Program-made: the position numbers and the translations under genes
The notes under the pieces: model-generated
What the model was told of the DNA's origin: nothing
Seen by the model: the letters and a program-made list of their open reading frames with translations, nothing else
The model's database searches: none
Source: Prevotella sp.
Lineage (GTDB): Bacteria > Bacteroidota > Bacteroidia > Bacteroidales > Bacteroidaceae
Direction of reading: 5' to 3'
DNA: 6,836 bases
NCBI GenBank assembly: GCA_016291915.1
Contig: JAEEZP010000176.1
Location: forward strand, 1-6,836
Part shown: in pieces, positions 6,594 to 6,836 of the stretch
Numbering within the stretch: position 1 is the first letter of the stretch
Layout: every line of letters starts with the position of its first letter

Positions 6594-6836
6594 TTATGGT
6601 ATTCTTCTAAACCATGTTATTCTTAATAAGATCTCAAGCAAGAGTGAAAGAACAGCCACAATGGCAAAAGGCTGATATGCCTCATAGCGTTTGGAAAATC
6701 TCTTTATTTCCATCTTTGATTTCTCGAGCTTGTCGATATCCTTATAGATCTGTTTCAACTCTGCCGTATTCGTGGCACGATAGAAATGTCCGTCGGCAGT
6801 CTGAGCTATCTTTGTCAAGGTTCCGGTATCCACATC
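6594..6836 (-). CDS. batA: BatA, C-terminal part (cut by right window edge)
   Basis: Only the last 80 residues are present; the frame is open through the right edge and begins mid-protein at DVDTGTLTKI. The visible part is the end of a VWA protein of the BatA type: TGTLTKIAQTADGHFYRATN, then the characteristic LKQIYKDIDKLEKSKMEIK (27-45), one TM helix (about 56-71) and a short basic end (RITWFRRIP). The catalogue order BatA then BatB, and the sequence difference from the BatB tail next door, support the name. The MIDAS residues lie outside the window, so their integrity is unknown. The GTG at 6831-6833 is an internal Val codon, not a start. Confidence 0.92.
   Translation of the reverse strand, partial: DVDTGTLTKIAQTADGHFYRATNTAELKQIYKDIDKLEKSKMEIKRFSKRYEAYQPFAIVAVLSLLLEILLRITWFRRIP

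Larger units (their letters stand above)
1..6836 (-). other. Predicted single polycistron bat - PAP2 - queA - DUF2027
   Basis: Every gene runs in the same direction. In order of transcription the junctions are batA/batB 11 nt, batB/batC 4-nt overlap (ATGA at 5560-5563), batC/batD-E 1 nt, batD-E/PAP2 0 nt (TAAATG), PAP2/queA 11 nt and queA/DUF2027 7 nt. No spacer can hold a hairpin terminator. Co-transcription is inferred from spacing; an internal promoter inside a coding region cannot be excluded. Confidence 0.8.

Overview
The window looks like a piece of a Bacteroidales chromosome, most likely from Prevotellaceae. Base composition is AT-rich, several start regions lack a clear Shine-Dalgarno sequence, and the gene content (Bat proteins, a Bacteroidetes-type QueA with an internal insertion, a DUF2027/Smr-family N-terminus) is typical of that group. 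The genus is inferred from protein character only.

All seven genes lie on the minus strand, so transcription runs from position 6836 towards 1. In that order they are: the C-terminal end of batA (partial), batB, batC, a fused batD-batE, a PAP2-family membrane phosphatase, queA, and the N-terminal part of a DUF2027-type (Smr-family) protein cut by the left edge. The gaps are 11 nt, a 4-nt ATGA overlap, 1 nt, 0 nt, 11 nt and 7 nt. No stretch over 20 bases is unaccounted for, there is no room for a terminator, and I saw no convincing internal promoter. The window therefore reads as the interior of one long polycistron whose promoter lies beyond the right edge. No tRNA, rRNA, CRISPR, insertion sequence or attachment site was seen.

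The Bat proteins form the core: von Willebrand A proteins (BatA, BatB), a periplasmic TPR protein (BatC) and a BatD beta-sandwich membrane protein joined to a BatE TPR/SH3 module. In Bacteroidetes this cluster usually follows a MoxR AAA+ ATPase gene, and it was linked to aerotolerance in Bacteroides fragilis. Its biochemical role remains poorly defined. Downstream are a lipid-phosphatase-like enzyme and the tRNA queuosine enzyme QueA, which may be co-transcribed simply through gene packing.

I do not see a wholly new system. The points most worth a second look are the in-frame BatD-BatE fusion, which keeps what looks like BatE's own start Met and signal peptide in its middle, and the topology this implies: one sizeable cytoplasmic domain in an otherwise mainly periplasmic complex.
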